A stretch of 64,000 nt of DNA from the NCBI GenBank assembly GCA_036346395.1, contig CM070594.1, positions 32,955,385 through 33,019,384 on the forward strand. The letters are read 5' to 3'. Below, in pieces: positions 53,219 to 64,000 of this stretch. The notes under the pieces are model-generated. The model ran no database searches. It was not told where the DNA came from and worked only from the letters and a program-made list of their open reading frames with translations. Position 1 is the stretch's first letter. The number at the start of each line of letters is the position of its first letter. Position numbers and translations under genes: made by a program. The DNA comes from Hsuehochloa calcarea (taxonomy: Eukaryota > Streptophyta > Magnoliopsida > Poales > Poaceae).

Positions 53219-55555
53219 TGTAACACCCCAGCCCAACACTGAGCCTAGAATGCCACCACACTACTCTTTAAAACTAATAACTATCGACACACTATAAAAT
53301 TACAGCAAGGAAACAATGATAATCATATCAATGGACCACAAAAGACCTGCATAATTATGGATCAAGTGATAATAAATAATCAATGGGAATTATAACCAGG
53401 TAAATAATCCAAAATAGCATCAACCAATGAATCCAAATTACTAAAGCAAATAGTCTAGTCCAAATGATGTCCTAAACTTTATTCAACCTCTAACAAGTCC
53501 AAGTGTAAACCAATAATGAATGAAAAGATTATTATGGCGAATGATCATGTGTTGTCCATGTGCTCTACTCGCTCTCATTTACGGCGTCCTCGAAGATCAC
53601 CTAAAGACAACAATAGAGCAAGGGTGAGTCCACGACTCAGCAAACACATCCATAAACAACGAACAATAATAAACCAACAGCATTCAATAACTTCATTATC
53701 ATCACATGTACTTCCCTTAACATTCTCACATCCAACAATCTCATGTATCAATGCAAGTCTAATCTACATGTCCACATGCACTTCTTTCGCGTATACCGGT
53801 ATAGCATGAGTGAATGCTCGCGACAACATTCACTCTCAAGCCCGCTCCTCCATAAGGATCGGGACCTCCTCCACTCGTGGAGTTGTGATCATTCATGATC
53901 ACCTTCTTCATATGCAAAGATGCTTATGTATGCAAAATATGCAAAACTCCATCATAAACATCATATCCAACTTTTCATCATGCTTGTCAACAAAGATATA
54001 AACATACCAATTATTTGTTTGCAATTAAACAAAACAAAAGCACAACAATAATGGTAATAGAAGATAAAGAAAACAGTGATCGATCATTGATCGCTGTCTA
54101 CCATGCACTTGCCTTTACTAGTTGCGACGCACAATTTGGCTAGCAGATGGCAACAAGTATGACGCCTCTCCTACATTAAATATACAAACCTCAATACAAG
54201 CTACAGCAACAAGAATAGCAATCAATATACTTCGCTCCTACTCGTCCCCAAATATACCACGTTACTCCGGTACCGAATAGTTACCTGTTGCTGACTTATT
54301 ACTAAAACGAACGTAACTTTTGCCTCGAAAGTCCGATCACCACAAACCACCCCATTCTGGATTCTTTATAAAATTATCCACAATTTCTTAGATTACAAAG
54401 ATTTCTAATTAAATCATCTAACCCTCCGTATTTAGCCCAGAAAACCGATCTGTCCGCTTCGGAACAGCAGTCTTATTAAACTCATAACTTTTGTTTTACT
54501 CAACCAAAATTAGCGTTCTCAGATTCTACAGAACCAATGGAAAATTATCTACAACTTTCATGTAGATCAAAAACTCTAATTAAGCTATTTACTATTTTTA
54601 ATCTACAGTCTACCAAAACAGCGCCGAAAGACGACAACCGTAAAAACAGCGGTCTTCCGAAAATCAAAACTCGAATTATACTTGTCCGATTGACATAATA
54701 AAATATGCTATAGAAAGATATCAAAATTATCTACAATTAACTAGTAGATGAGATTTCCAAAGTTCGCCATTAAGGTACCCGAATAAATCGTTCAACGGAC
54801 AGCAGGTTAAACAAACCTATTAATTGACCCTTCGACTAGAAATTAAAGAACCCTCTCCAATACTATTGACCTCAACAAAAAGTATAGTCAAACCTTGAGC
54901 AAGTTACCTAGAAACTCGTAAGCTACTCATGCCCTTGCGTGAACATCAGATGGCCCCGCATGCATGGAGTTCTTTGGTGGCGATTGGCTCGCCAAAACCC
55001 AATCTACACGCACAAGCGGCAAAGATCGGCAAAGAAGACGGCCACGCGGCGCATGCCTTTGGAACGCCCACGCGGAAGGGGCACGCGCAGCGTCGGCAGC
55101 AATCCAGCAGCAAGCGACGCAGTTAGCCGATTCGACGGGCGGGCCGCCCACGGCGCAACAGGAACAAAGCAGCGCAGACGCGAGTCCTCGGTCGGCTCGG
55201 CACGCTGCGAGATCACGCGCAGGCGGCAGATCACACGCTGTTGGAGTAAGCGCAGTAGCGCATCTCAGAAGCGAGCACGGTGGTCGATGTCCGCCAACGA
55301 AACTTGGAGGCGGCGACGCAAAGAAAAAAAAAAAAGCGATTGGCGGCGCAACGCAGAAAAAAATGTGGAGGCGGCTCGGAAAAATCAAAGGAATAGGCTA
55401 GGTTTCGAGAAAAACCACAATTCATTTATATAGCTCTAAAAATTCAAAATTCTATTTTTATATGTACTATTTTATTTAATTACGCACAAGCCCTAAATTC
55501 TTTAATTACTTAAATTATTATTATTATTGCTATTAATATGATTTTGAATATTACA
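53219..55555 (-). repeat. 3' LTR of the nested gypsy element
   Basis: 2337 bp, TGTAACACCCC to GAATATTACA on the plus strand. It matches 60544-62893 closely except across about 55000-55320. Frames of 145-164 codons in that GC-rich block exist on both strands and are artefacts. Confidence 0.95.
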
Positions 55556-55564
55556 TTCTACCTC

Positions 55565-56510
55565 TTAACTAATTCGACCCAATTCTAATCGCGCTCTACT
55601 CAAATAAAAACCACCTTCGCTGAAATTAAACAACAAAATAACACGCACCGACGTGAACAACTCGGATCTAGCCGCGCATGCGAGACTCCAACTCCCAAGT
55701 CGCCTCTCTCGGTGATCGTCCAAGGCCCACAAAGACCTTGACGATACCAACGCCTTGTGCCTCAAGACTCGCTCCGACCTCTCCGTATCGCGCACGGACG
55801 CGACTCAACCGTGAGGTCTTGCTCAATAGTCACGGCTCTAAAGAAATCTTATGCTCTGGATCTCTCAAAAACTTTCTCAAAGATCGAGACGTGAAACACA
55901 TTAGAACTCCACGCATGGACTCGTGCAGTCCAGCGGTAGGCTAACTTTCAATTCTTGCAATAATCGAGAACGGTCCAACGTACCTCGGGCTAAGCTTCCT
56001 TTGGTACCGAATCAACAATGCCTTTAGTGGGAGACACTCAAGAGCACTTGGTCACCCACCGCAAACTCCAAGTCACGCCTCAAATCAAGATAACTTTTCT
56101 CGCTCGCTCACGAGCCGCTAATGATTCTCGCTCACCATGGCCACACGCCAACGGTCTCTCCAATCCGGTCCGACCCAAAATTGCCTTCTCTCCAATCGCA
56201 TCCCAACAAAGTGGCGATCCGCACTTCCGCCATAGAGAACCTCGAATGGCGCGGCTCTAATATTGGAATGGTAACTATTATTATAAGCAAACTCGCAAGT
56301 GGCAATCGGTCCTCCCAACTACCCTTCCAGACAAAACGCAAGACCGCAACATGTCCTCCAAAGTCCGAATAGTACGCTCGATCGCCCATCATGCGTGGGT
56401 GAAACGTCAGATTAAGGCGAGCTGTGTGCCCAATGCACTCGCAGACTCTCCTAGAACTTGAGACAAACTTGGCGTCCACATCGTAAACGATGGTCTTTGG
56501 CACACCATGC
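55565..56510 (-). pseudogene. Integrase C-terminal part and chromodomain-like tail
   Basis: Fragments of the integrase core-to-C-terminus (FEVLYGGSADRHF, about 56215-56255) and the tail starting RDTERSERVLRHKALV (about 55740-55790) appear in different frames. They are collinear with 12.2-13.0 kb, which preserves the SPRYVGPF block better. Confidence 0.75.
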
Positions 56511-56549
56511 GCCTTACTATTTCACGCACATAAATAGGAGCTAGATCAC

Positions 56550-56860
56550 TCATTGAATTTGTCGTGCGAATAGGAATGAAGTGCGCAGACTTCTTTCAAT
56601 CGATCCACCACTACCCAAATCGCATCCTTCCTCAGGGCGAACGAGGCAACGCCACCACAAAGTCCATAGAGATATCATCCCAAGGCCACTGGGTACCTCC
56701 AAAGGTCGCAATAACCTGCAGACGCTTGTGCTCACTTTCACTTGCCGACAAACACCACAAGAAGCCACATAATTAGCAATGTCCACCTTCATTCTTTTCC
56801 ACCAAAAATTTCATTTCAGATCTCGATACATCTTAGTCTCACCAGATGAGCGATTATGCT
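56550..56860 (-). pseudogene. Integrase zinc-binding and core N-terminal region
   Basis: MKVDIANYVASCGVCRQVK (56792 downward) is the CxxC part of the integrase HHCC zinc finger. The following core region is frameshifted; the plus-strand frames here are shadows. Confidence 0.8.
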
Positions 56861-57014
56861 GAGTGCGATGTGCCTCCCTCAAGATATCATCTTTGACCTC
56901 CGCTTTTGTGGCACGCAAAGGCGGCCTTTAAACCTCAAAGTACCAAAATCATCCATGCTAAAATCACTCTCTTTACCTCCATCCGCACGCTTCCTAACCT
57001 CCTGTAGTAACCGG

Positions 57015-57500
57015 TCACTCACAGCTTCCGACACGGCCCCGAATAGCCGACTCAAGAATCAATCGTGTCTCAACATGTGTTGTGCCCGCATAACAATAAG
57101 ATATTCCCATGCGATCAAAATCAGCAATAAGGCAATCTAGAGTAGCGGGAGTCGCCTTACGACTAAGAGCATCTGCAACAACATTGGCCTTGCCTGGATG
57201 ATACTGAATAGTAAGATCATAGTCCTTGATCAACTCCAACCATCTCCTTTGCCTCAAATTCAGATCCTTCTGAGTGAAGATATACTTGAGACTCTTGTGA
57301 TCTGTGAAAATATCACAAGGCTCGCCGTATAGATAATGCCTCCAAATCTTGAGAGCAAAAACAACCGCAGCCAACTCTAAATCATGAGTGGGATAATTTT
57401 GCTCGTGCTTCTTTAACTGCCTCGACGCATAAGCAATCACCTTACCGCCTTGCATGAGAACACGCCAAGACCCACTCGAGACGATCTCAAAAGGCGTGAA
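57015..57500 (-). pseudogene. RNase H domain of the nested gypsy element
   Basis: A 146-codon frame begins at QGGKVIAYASRQLKKHE and includes YPTHDLELAAVVFALKIWRH, FTDHKSLKYIFTQ and YHPGKANVVADALSRK, so almost the whole domain is in one frame. It is longer than the same frame in copy 1. Confidence 0.9.
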
Positions 57501-57747
57501 CCGCTTTCCGGCTCGGGAAGAGTGAGAATAGGAGAGGTCACCAACCTGTCCTTCAAAATGCGTAGCTCAGCGCCACACTCATCACCCTTTGGAATCTCAC
57601 ACCTTTTGAGTAAGCCGAGACATCGGTTTGGCGATGATAGAGAAATCTGCACAAAACGCCGATAATATCCACCAAACCCAGAAACTCCTCACCTCCTTCA
57701 CACTAGTCGGCCTCTTCCAATCCACCACCGTGGAGACCTTGCTAGGA

Positions 57748-58260
57748 TCAACAAAGAATGCCCCGAGGGTTAATCACATGACCCGTAAAACCCACTTCTG
57801 AAATCCAGAACTCACACTTCTTCAACTTAGCATAGAACTTGTGCTCTCTCAAGGTATCTAAAACCAGCCTCAAATGACGCTCATGATCCTCATTGGTCTT
57901 GGAATAGATAAGAATATCATCAATGAACACCACCACGAAGTCATCTAGATACTCGTGTAACATGTTGTTCATGGTCTCCATAAAATGGCAGTGCATTAGT
58001 CAATCCAAAAGACATAACTTTATACTCATAATGCCCATACCGTGGAGAAAGCGGCCTTCTCTACATCCCGCCACGCACCGATTTGATTATACCGATCGAG
58101 ATCAATCTTGGAGAACACTTGAGCTCCATTCAACCGATCAAACAAGTCCTCAATGCGGGCAATGGATATTTGTTCTTGATTGTGACCGCATTAAGCGCGC
58201 GGTAATCAATACACATGCGCCAACTCCCATCCTTCTTCTCTGTGAATAGAACAGGAGCTC
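57748..58260 (-). pseudogene. Reverse transcriptase domain of the nested gypsy element
   Basis: The frame 57996-57748 holds FIDDILIYSK with both catalytic aspartates and LKKCEFWISEVGF. The upstream part (58000-58260) is split by frameshifts that copy 1 does not have at the same places. Confidence 0.85.
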
Positions 58261-58479
58261 CCCACGGCGATACACTACGCCGATCAAACCTTTAGCCAAC
58301 AAATCATCCAATTGCTTCTTCAACTCGTCCCGAACGGACGTGCTAATCGATATGGAGACATCGAGATGGGACGAGTACGGAACAAGATCAATGCGAAACT
58401 CCACGCTCGCGCAGTGGCAAACCCTAAGCTCACCGAAACACATCGGGATAATCACTAACCACTGGAATCTCCTCAATCT

Positions 58480-58800
58480 GCGGCCACACTCGCTTTCAAA
58501 GAAGAGCTAAAAGAAGCCCGCCATCGCACGACCCCGAACACCCAACCAACATCGAAAGAGAGCGCGAGGCGCACTTCTGAAAGGTCAACGTCTCCCGCAC
58601 GAGGTGCGCACGCAGACCGTTTCTACGTAAACAGGATATCACGGCTCGATAAGAATGCAACCAATCCATACCCAAGATAACGCCGAACGGCTCCATTTGA
58701 ATAACTATCAAATTCGCCGTGAACTTCTCTCCATCAATGACAATAGAACACCCAGACAAACAAGAGAACTCGCAATAATACCCCTGGAGAACTAACCAAC
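58480..58800 (-). pseudogene. Protease region of the nested gypsy element
   Basis: CSIVIDGEKFTANLIVIQME and FGVILGMDWLHSYRAVI are conserved gypsy protease flanks. The D(S/T)GA active-site region upstream falls in sequence I could not read in one frame. Confidence 0.7.
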
Positions 58801-58899
58801 ACCGATCGAGAAATCCATCAGATACTCAAGTTCGCTCTACTAGCAAACGCCGCCGAGACAAACGAAAAGGTAGCCCCGAATCAAAAAGGACTAAAGCAT

Positions 58900-60350
58900 C
58901 AAACGAATCCACAAGCAAAGTACTGCCACCACGCCAGACGACCCGCAGACTCTGCAGAGGCATGGCGTACACTCTGTGGCGCCATGGCGAAAGAAGACGA
59001 CGGCGGGCGGCGAGAGCCCCAACATTGTGGCGGTGCGTAAAGCCGGTCAGGTAATCAAGCGCGTGCCGAAGGTGGCGGCCGCGAGAGTACCCTACCGAGG
59101 CGCCAAGTCAAGGAAATGGCATCGCCGAGGAGCGATCATCATCCGGAAAGATCCTCGAGCAGACCCATCAAGAAGAAGATGGCACAGCTCCCACTTTATC
59201 ACACTAGCGGGTTCCGCGACACACCGCTCCTTGTGACCGGTCGGCCACACCGACGGCAATCTCCGTCCAAGTGCACTCAGCAGTGCAAGTGTCCATCACC
59301 GCACTTAAAGCAAAGCATGCCCCGCCTCGAACAGACGAAGAGCCGAGTACTCGCAAAGGACGAGGCGCCAAGAAGAGAACGGCCTCGATCGCTAGACTTG
59401 AAGGATCGGTCCTCCCTTGAATTTCTTGAAAGGGTCGAATGCACCCACTTCCTCACTAGAGCTCCTCTTCCGTCACCACCGAAGCAACCACCCACCGAGG
59501 CTTGTCGCCTTTGTGAGTCGCATCTCCAACTCCATGCCCCTAGCTTGCTCCACAACAGAGCAGTAGTCACAGAGTGGAGTAGCTCCCAACACATGTCGGT
59601 GCTCGAATTGAGACCCGACGGAACCTCTTGGCTTTCAAGATCATCGTTCACATCAAGGGACAAAGCGAACTAAGTTGTTGAACTCACCTCATACTCAAAG
59701 AATAGACCTCTTCCCCGAGCAAAGGTCGTCAAGGCAACCTCCATCTTCTCAACAAAAGAGTAGGGGTAGAACTTCCCTTGAACCGATCAACAAAGTCCTC
59801 CCAAGTGATCGCCCTTGAGTGGCGGTCCTCAAGACAACACGCCTCCCACCAAATATCCGCTGTTCTTTCATTTGAAAGGCTACAAACGGACCCTCCGAGG
59901 TGAAGACATCTCTAAAGCTCCAAACCGCCTCTCCATGTAACGCAACCATCCACCGCTCGACCGGTGTGCCCACCCACAAACGAATCAAACCTCAACCCCA
60001 TCCACTCAAGTGACATCCGCGCCAGAACCGGTGGATGAACGACAGAGCAACAACAGATGCCGCAAAGAACAGGGCTACCGGCGCTGCTGACGAAGAGCAC
60101 GGATCTCTCCCACCAACTCTCTCAAGAAAGCGGGGTCTCATCTCGACTACAACCGAGGCGGGTCAACAAAGAACCCCTCACCATCGACTCATCTCACACA
60201 GGAGGTGGCTCTACGGAACCTCTTCCGTGGCCCCGACCTCCACGCATCGCGCCACCACGACCACGCCCTCTACCCCTCAAGATAGCTATCAACCACAATC
60301 AACAATACACAATGAGTTCAAAGGTCAAAATAAACTCCTTCATCAATAAA
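58900..60350 (-). pseudogene. Gag region of the nested gypsy element
   Basis: Read on the minus strand, pieces include a gag-like segment with FVAFQMKEQRIF (about 59840-59880), VNDDLESQEVPSG (about 59610-59655) and a shortened zinc knuckle CFKCGDGHLHC (about 59280-59315), which lacks several residues of CX2CX4HX4C. Frames break many times. The start codon was not identified. Confidence 0.6.
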
Positions 60351-60529
60351 CAACATAACGGAAGCGTAAAACTATAATCGTACCTCTCTCTAACCTACTG
60401 TGCACTAGTGTGTCAAATTTTAGGTTAGTTAACCATTAGCAAATTTTAGTTGATTTACTCAACTAAAACAGATTTTAACAATTTTAGTTTGCCTATGTTG
60501 TTAATCTATTCACCACGGTTCTAAAGCCC

Positions 60530-60541
60530 GCTCTGATACCA
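60530..60541 (-). promoter_or_regulatory. Primer binding site of the nested gypsy element
   Basis: The minus strand reads TGGTATCAGAGC two bases inside the 5' LTR, the exact initiator tRNA-Met complement used by many plant LTR elements. Confidence 0.9.
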
Positions 60542-60543
60542 AC

Positions 60544-62893
60544 TGTAACACCCCAGCCCAACACTGAGCCTAGAATGCCACCACACTACTCTTTAAAACT
60601 AATAACTATCGACACACTATAAAATTACAGCAAGGAAACAATGATAATCATATCAATGGACCACAAAAGACCTGCATAATTATGGATCAAGTGATAATAA
60701 ATAATCAATGGGAATTATAACCAGGTAAATAATCCAAAATAGCATCAACCAATGAATCCAAATTACTAAAGCAAATAGTCTAGTCCAAATGATATCCTAA
60801 ACTTTATTCAACCTCTAACAAGTCCAAGTGTAAACCAATAATGAATGAAAAGATTATTATGGCGAATGATCATGTGTTGTCCATGTGCTCTACTCGCTCT
60901 CATTTACGGCGTCCTCGAAGATCACCTAAAGACAACAATAGAGCAAGGGTGAGTCCACGACTCAGCAAACACATCCATAAACAACGAGCAATAATAAACC
61001 AACAGCATTCAATAACTTCATTATCATCACATGTACTTCCCTTAACATTCTCACATCCAACAATCTCATGTATCAATGCAAGTCTAATCTACATGTCCAC
61101 ATGCACTTCTTTCGCGTATACCGGTATAGCATGAGTGAATACTCGCGACAACATTCACTCTCAAGCCCGTTCCTCCATAAGGATCGGGGACCTCCTCCAC
61201 TCCCGTGGAGTTGTGATCATTCATGATCACCTTCTCATATGCAAAGATGCTTATGTATGCAAAATATGCAAAACTCCATCATAAACATCATATCCAACTT
61301 TTCATCATGCTTGTCAACAAAGATATAAACATACCAATTATTTGTTTGCAATTAAACAAAACAAAAGCACAACAATAATGGTAATAGAAGATAAAGAAAA
61401 CAGTGATCGATCATTGATCGCTGTCTACCATGCACTTGCCTTTACTAGTTGCGACGCACAATTTGGCTAGCAGATGGCAACAAGTATGACGCCTCTTCTA
61501 CATTAAATATACAAACCTCAATACAAGCTACAGCAACAAGAATAGCAATCAATATACTTCGCTCCTACTCGTCCCCAAATATACCACGTTACTCCGGTAC
61601 CGAATAGTTACCTGTTGCTGACTTATTACTAAAACGAACGTAACTTTTGCCTCGAAAGTCCGATCACCACAAACCACCCCATTCTGGATTCTTTATAAAA
61701 TTATCCACAATTTCTTAGATTACAAAGATTTCTAATTAAATCATCTAACCCTCCGTATTTAGCCCAGAAAACCGATCTGTCCGCTTCGGAACAGCAGTCT
61801 TATTAAACTCATAACTTTTGTTTTACTCAACCAAAATTCGCGTTCTCAGATTCTACAGAACCATTGGAAAATTATGTACAACTTTCATGTAGATCAAAAA
61901 CTCTAATTAAGCTATTTACTATTTTTAATCTACAGTCTACCAAAACAGCGCCGAAAGACGACAACCGTAAAAACAGCGGTCTTCCGAAAATCAAAACTCG
62001 AATTATACTTGTCCGATTGACATAATAAAATATGCTATAGAAAGATATCGAAATTATCTACAATTAACTAGTAGATGAGATTTCCAAAGTTCGCCATTAA
62101 GGTACCCGAATAAATCGTTCAACGGACAGCAGGTTAAACAAACCTATTAATTGACCCTTCGACTAGAAATTAAAGAACCCTCTCCAATACTATTGACCTC
62201 AACAAAAAGTATAGTCAAACCTTGAGCAAGTTACCTAGAAACTCGTAAGCTACTCATGCCCTTGCGTGAACATCAGATGGCCCTGCATGCATGGAGTTGC
62301 TGGTGGCAGTTGGCTCCGGCCAAAACCCAATCTACACGCACAAGCGGCAAAGATCGGCAAAGAAGACGGCCACGCGGGCGCAGCCGGAACGCCCACGGGA
62401 GGGGCGGCAGCGGCGTCGCTTAAGCAATCAGTAGCAATGACGCAGTTAGCCGGATTCGGCGGCAGCATCCGCCCACGCGCAAGAACAGGAACAAGAGGCC
62501 GACGCAGTCCTCGGTCGGCTCGGCGTGCACGCTGCGAATCACGCGCAGGCGGCAGATCACACGCGGTTGGCGCAGCGCAGCGCGTGTAGCGAGCCTCGGC
62601 AGCAGTACGGCGGCCGATGTCCGCCAACAAACTTGGAGGTGGCGACGCAAAGAAAAAATGTAAAGCGATTGGCGGCGGCAACGCAGAAAAAAATGTGGAG
62701 GCGGCTCGGAAAAATCAAAGGAATAGGCTAGGGTTTCGAGAAAAAAAACCACAATTCATTTATATAGCTCTAAAAATTCCAAAAATTCTATTTTTATATG
62801 TACTATTTTATTTAATTACGCACAAGCCCTAAATTCTTTAATTACTTAAATTATTATTATTATTGCTATTAATATGATTTTCAGAATATTACA
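60544..62893 (-). repeat. 5' LTR of the nested gypsy element
   Basis: 2350 bp; partner of 53219-55555. The outer end GAATATTACA abuts the TSD copy TCTCC at 62894. Confidence 0.95.
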
Positions 62894-63429
62894 TCTCCTA
62901 TATTGTTCATGGAAAGGAAGGACGACAATATGCAGATGTGTGTGGACTATCGATCCCTAAATGAAGTAACTATCAAAAATAAATACCTCTTGCCCATAAT
63001 TGATGATTTGTTCGATCGGCTCAAAGGGGCGACAAAGTTTTCTAAGATAGATATGCGATCAGGATATCACCCGTTGAAAATGAAACCTAAAGATACCCCA
63101 AAACAGCCTTCTCCACTAGATACAGCCTCTATGAGTTTATAGTAATGTTGTTTTGATTGAACAACGCCCTGGTTTACATCATGAACTTGATGAACAAGGT
63201 ATTTATAGAATACTTAGAAAAATTTGTAGTGGTGTTTATTGATGTTATCCTTATCTATTCCAAAGACGTTGAAGAACACGCACAACATCTGAGATTGGTA
63301 CTAGAAAAACTCAGGGCCAAATACAACAAATGTGAGTTCTGTCTGTCTGATTTTAACTTCTTGGGTCATGTGATATCTGCTAACATGGTAGTTGTGGACC
63401 CGGTAAAGGTGGAAGCGGTCCTGGATTGA
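62894..63429 (+). pseudogene. Reverse transcriptase, continuation after the nested element
   Basis: It resumes the plus-strand RT with MQMCVDYRSLNEVTIKNKY, then a frameshift and a TGA (about 63156) before NALVYIMNLMNKVF. The catalytic box reads FIDVILIYSK: the second aspartate of the DD pair is valine, which would inactivate the enzyme. CEFCLSDFNFLGHVIS follows. Confidence 0.9.
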
Positions 63430-64000
63430 CAACCACCTGCAACGGTGACTAGAGTTCAAAGTTTCCTTGGTTTGGCAGGATACTACCGCAGATTCATTGA
63501 AGGATTCTCCAAAATTTTCCGGCCTCTTACTCAACTACTGAAGAAAGAAAATAAGTTCGAGTGGGTAGAAATGTGTGAGAAGAGTTTCCAAAAAATGAAA
63601 GTCAAGCTAACCTCCGCCCAGTTTTAGTACTTCTAGATATCCGTAAGGATTTTGAGGTGTATTACGATGCCTCTCGTCACGGGTTAGGCTGTGTGCTGAT
63701 GCAGGAGAGGAAGGTAGCAGCATATGCATCCAGACAACTTCGTCCGCGTGAGGAAAATTATCCTACCCACGACTTGGAGTTGGCATCGGTAGTGCATGCA
63801 CTGAAGATATGGTGCCACTACCTCATTTGGAATCATTGCAACATATACACTAATCACAAAAGCATCAAGTACATCTTCACTCAGTCAGACCTTAACTTAA
63901 GGCAACGAAGGTAGTTAGAGTTGACAAAAGACTACCACTTAGACCTTCACTATCACCTGGGTAAGGCCAATGTGGTGGCTAATGAATTAAGCAGAAAATC
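63430..64000 (+). pseudogene. RNase H region of the plus-strand gypsy element (runs off the window)
   Basis: VQSFLGLAGYYRRFIEGFSK (from 63451), then after a TAG a frame from about 63640 with YYDASRHGLGCVLMQ and KVAAYASRQL, then THDLELASVVHALKIWCHYL and TNHKSIKYIFTQSDLNLRQR. A TAG near 63915 follows, and YHLGKANVVAN reaches the window edge. Integrase is expected beyond 64000. Confidence 0.9.

Larger units (their letters stand above)
53219..62893 (-). mobile_element. Full-length chromodomain-type Ty3/gypsy element, nested
   Basis: It spans 9675 bp with LTRs 53219-55555 and 60544-62893. A perfect TSD TCTCC (53214-53218 and 62894-62898) flanks it. The PBS lies at 60530-60541 and a polypurine tract beside 55555. 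On the minus strand the order is gag (about 60350-58900), protease, RT, RNase H, integrase and chromodomain-like tail: a chromovirus, probably Tekay/Del-like. It is the same family as copy 1 at 9.7-15.3 kb. The LTRs are nearly identical outside one GC-rich block, pointing to a recent insertion. Internal coding is heavily frameshifted. Confidence 0.9.

Noticed and set aside
53516..53809. 97-codon frame repeated at 60841-61134
   Set aside because: The repetition is because both are LTRs of one element; it is noncoding LTR sequence, also present with changes at 9994.
54927..55433. Frames of 145-164 codons on both strands
   Set aside because: They are in the GC-rich block of an LTR where sister LTRs differ by many indels; no conserved protein is possible.
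60530..60541. tRNA-Met-like sequence
   Set aside because: Only the 12-base primer-binding complement is present; no tRNA fold surrounds it. The same applies at 19172, 44523 and 48339.

Overview
The window is nuclear DNA of a flowering plant, almost certainly a grass (Poaceae). It contains one intron-bearing host gene with a very GC-rich 5' coding end, which is typical of grasses. The rest is nested LTR retrotransposons, Mutator-like elements (MULEs) and CACTA-type sequence. I saw no bacterial, organellar or CRISPR features. I cannot name the species from sequence alone.

Layout. 0-2.2 kb: a CACTA-type terminus with palindromic subterminal repeats, then a copia-like LTR. 2.2-3.5 kb: a MULE relic (SWIM and zinc-knuckle end of the transposase, a minisatellite, a small promoter/ORF module). 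3.5-9.7 kb: decayed gypsy LTR pieces around an AT-rich, gene-free core. 9.7-15.3 kb: a truncated minus-strand chromodomain-type Ty3/gypsy element (LTR plus pol). 15.3-20.2 kb: a complete gag-only LTR retrotransposon with perfect TSD AAAAC. 20.2-22.9 kb: an old gypsy LTR. 24.1-26.7 kb (minus): the only convincing host gene, a ZAR1-like LRR receptor kinase of two exons. 26.9-36.9 kb: a large MULE bounded by inverted repeats, carrying a transposase, a plant-mobile-domain (PMD) coding region and a GRF-zinc-finger-like gene. 37.6-41.4 kb: a chimeric MULE made of two transposase 5' halves joined tail to tail. 43.1-44.9 kb: a minus-strand gypsy LTR remnant and a TRIM-like miniature element. 48.3-64 kb: a plus-strand Ty3/gypsy element split by a copia solo LTR (TSD CCACC) and by a full-length 9.7-kb minus-strand gypsy element (TSD TCTCC).

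The 9.7-kb gypsy element and the truncated copy at 9.7-15.3 kb belong to one family. All gypsy, copia and MULE coding regions seen here are broken by frameshifts or stops, so activity would need enzymes supplied from elsewhere. The receptor-kinase gene looks nearly intact: its two exons sum to a multiple of three, but about 80 codons between two small compensating indels read in another frame. The big MULE begins about 200 bp upstream of its start codon.

There is a data-quality caution. Many frame breaks cluster in GC-rich transposon sequence, and two LTRs of one insertion differ mainly in one GC-rich block. Part of the decay may therefore be consensus error in the assembly. All comparisons here were made by eye within the window.
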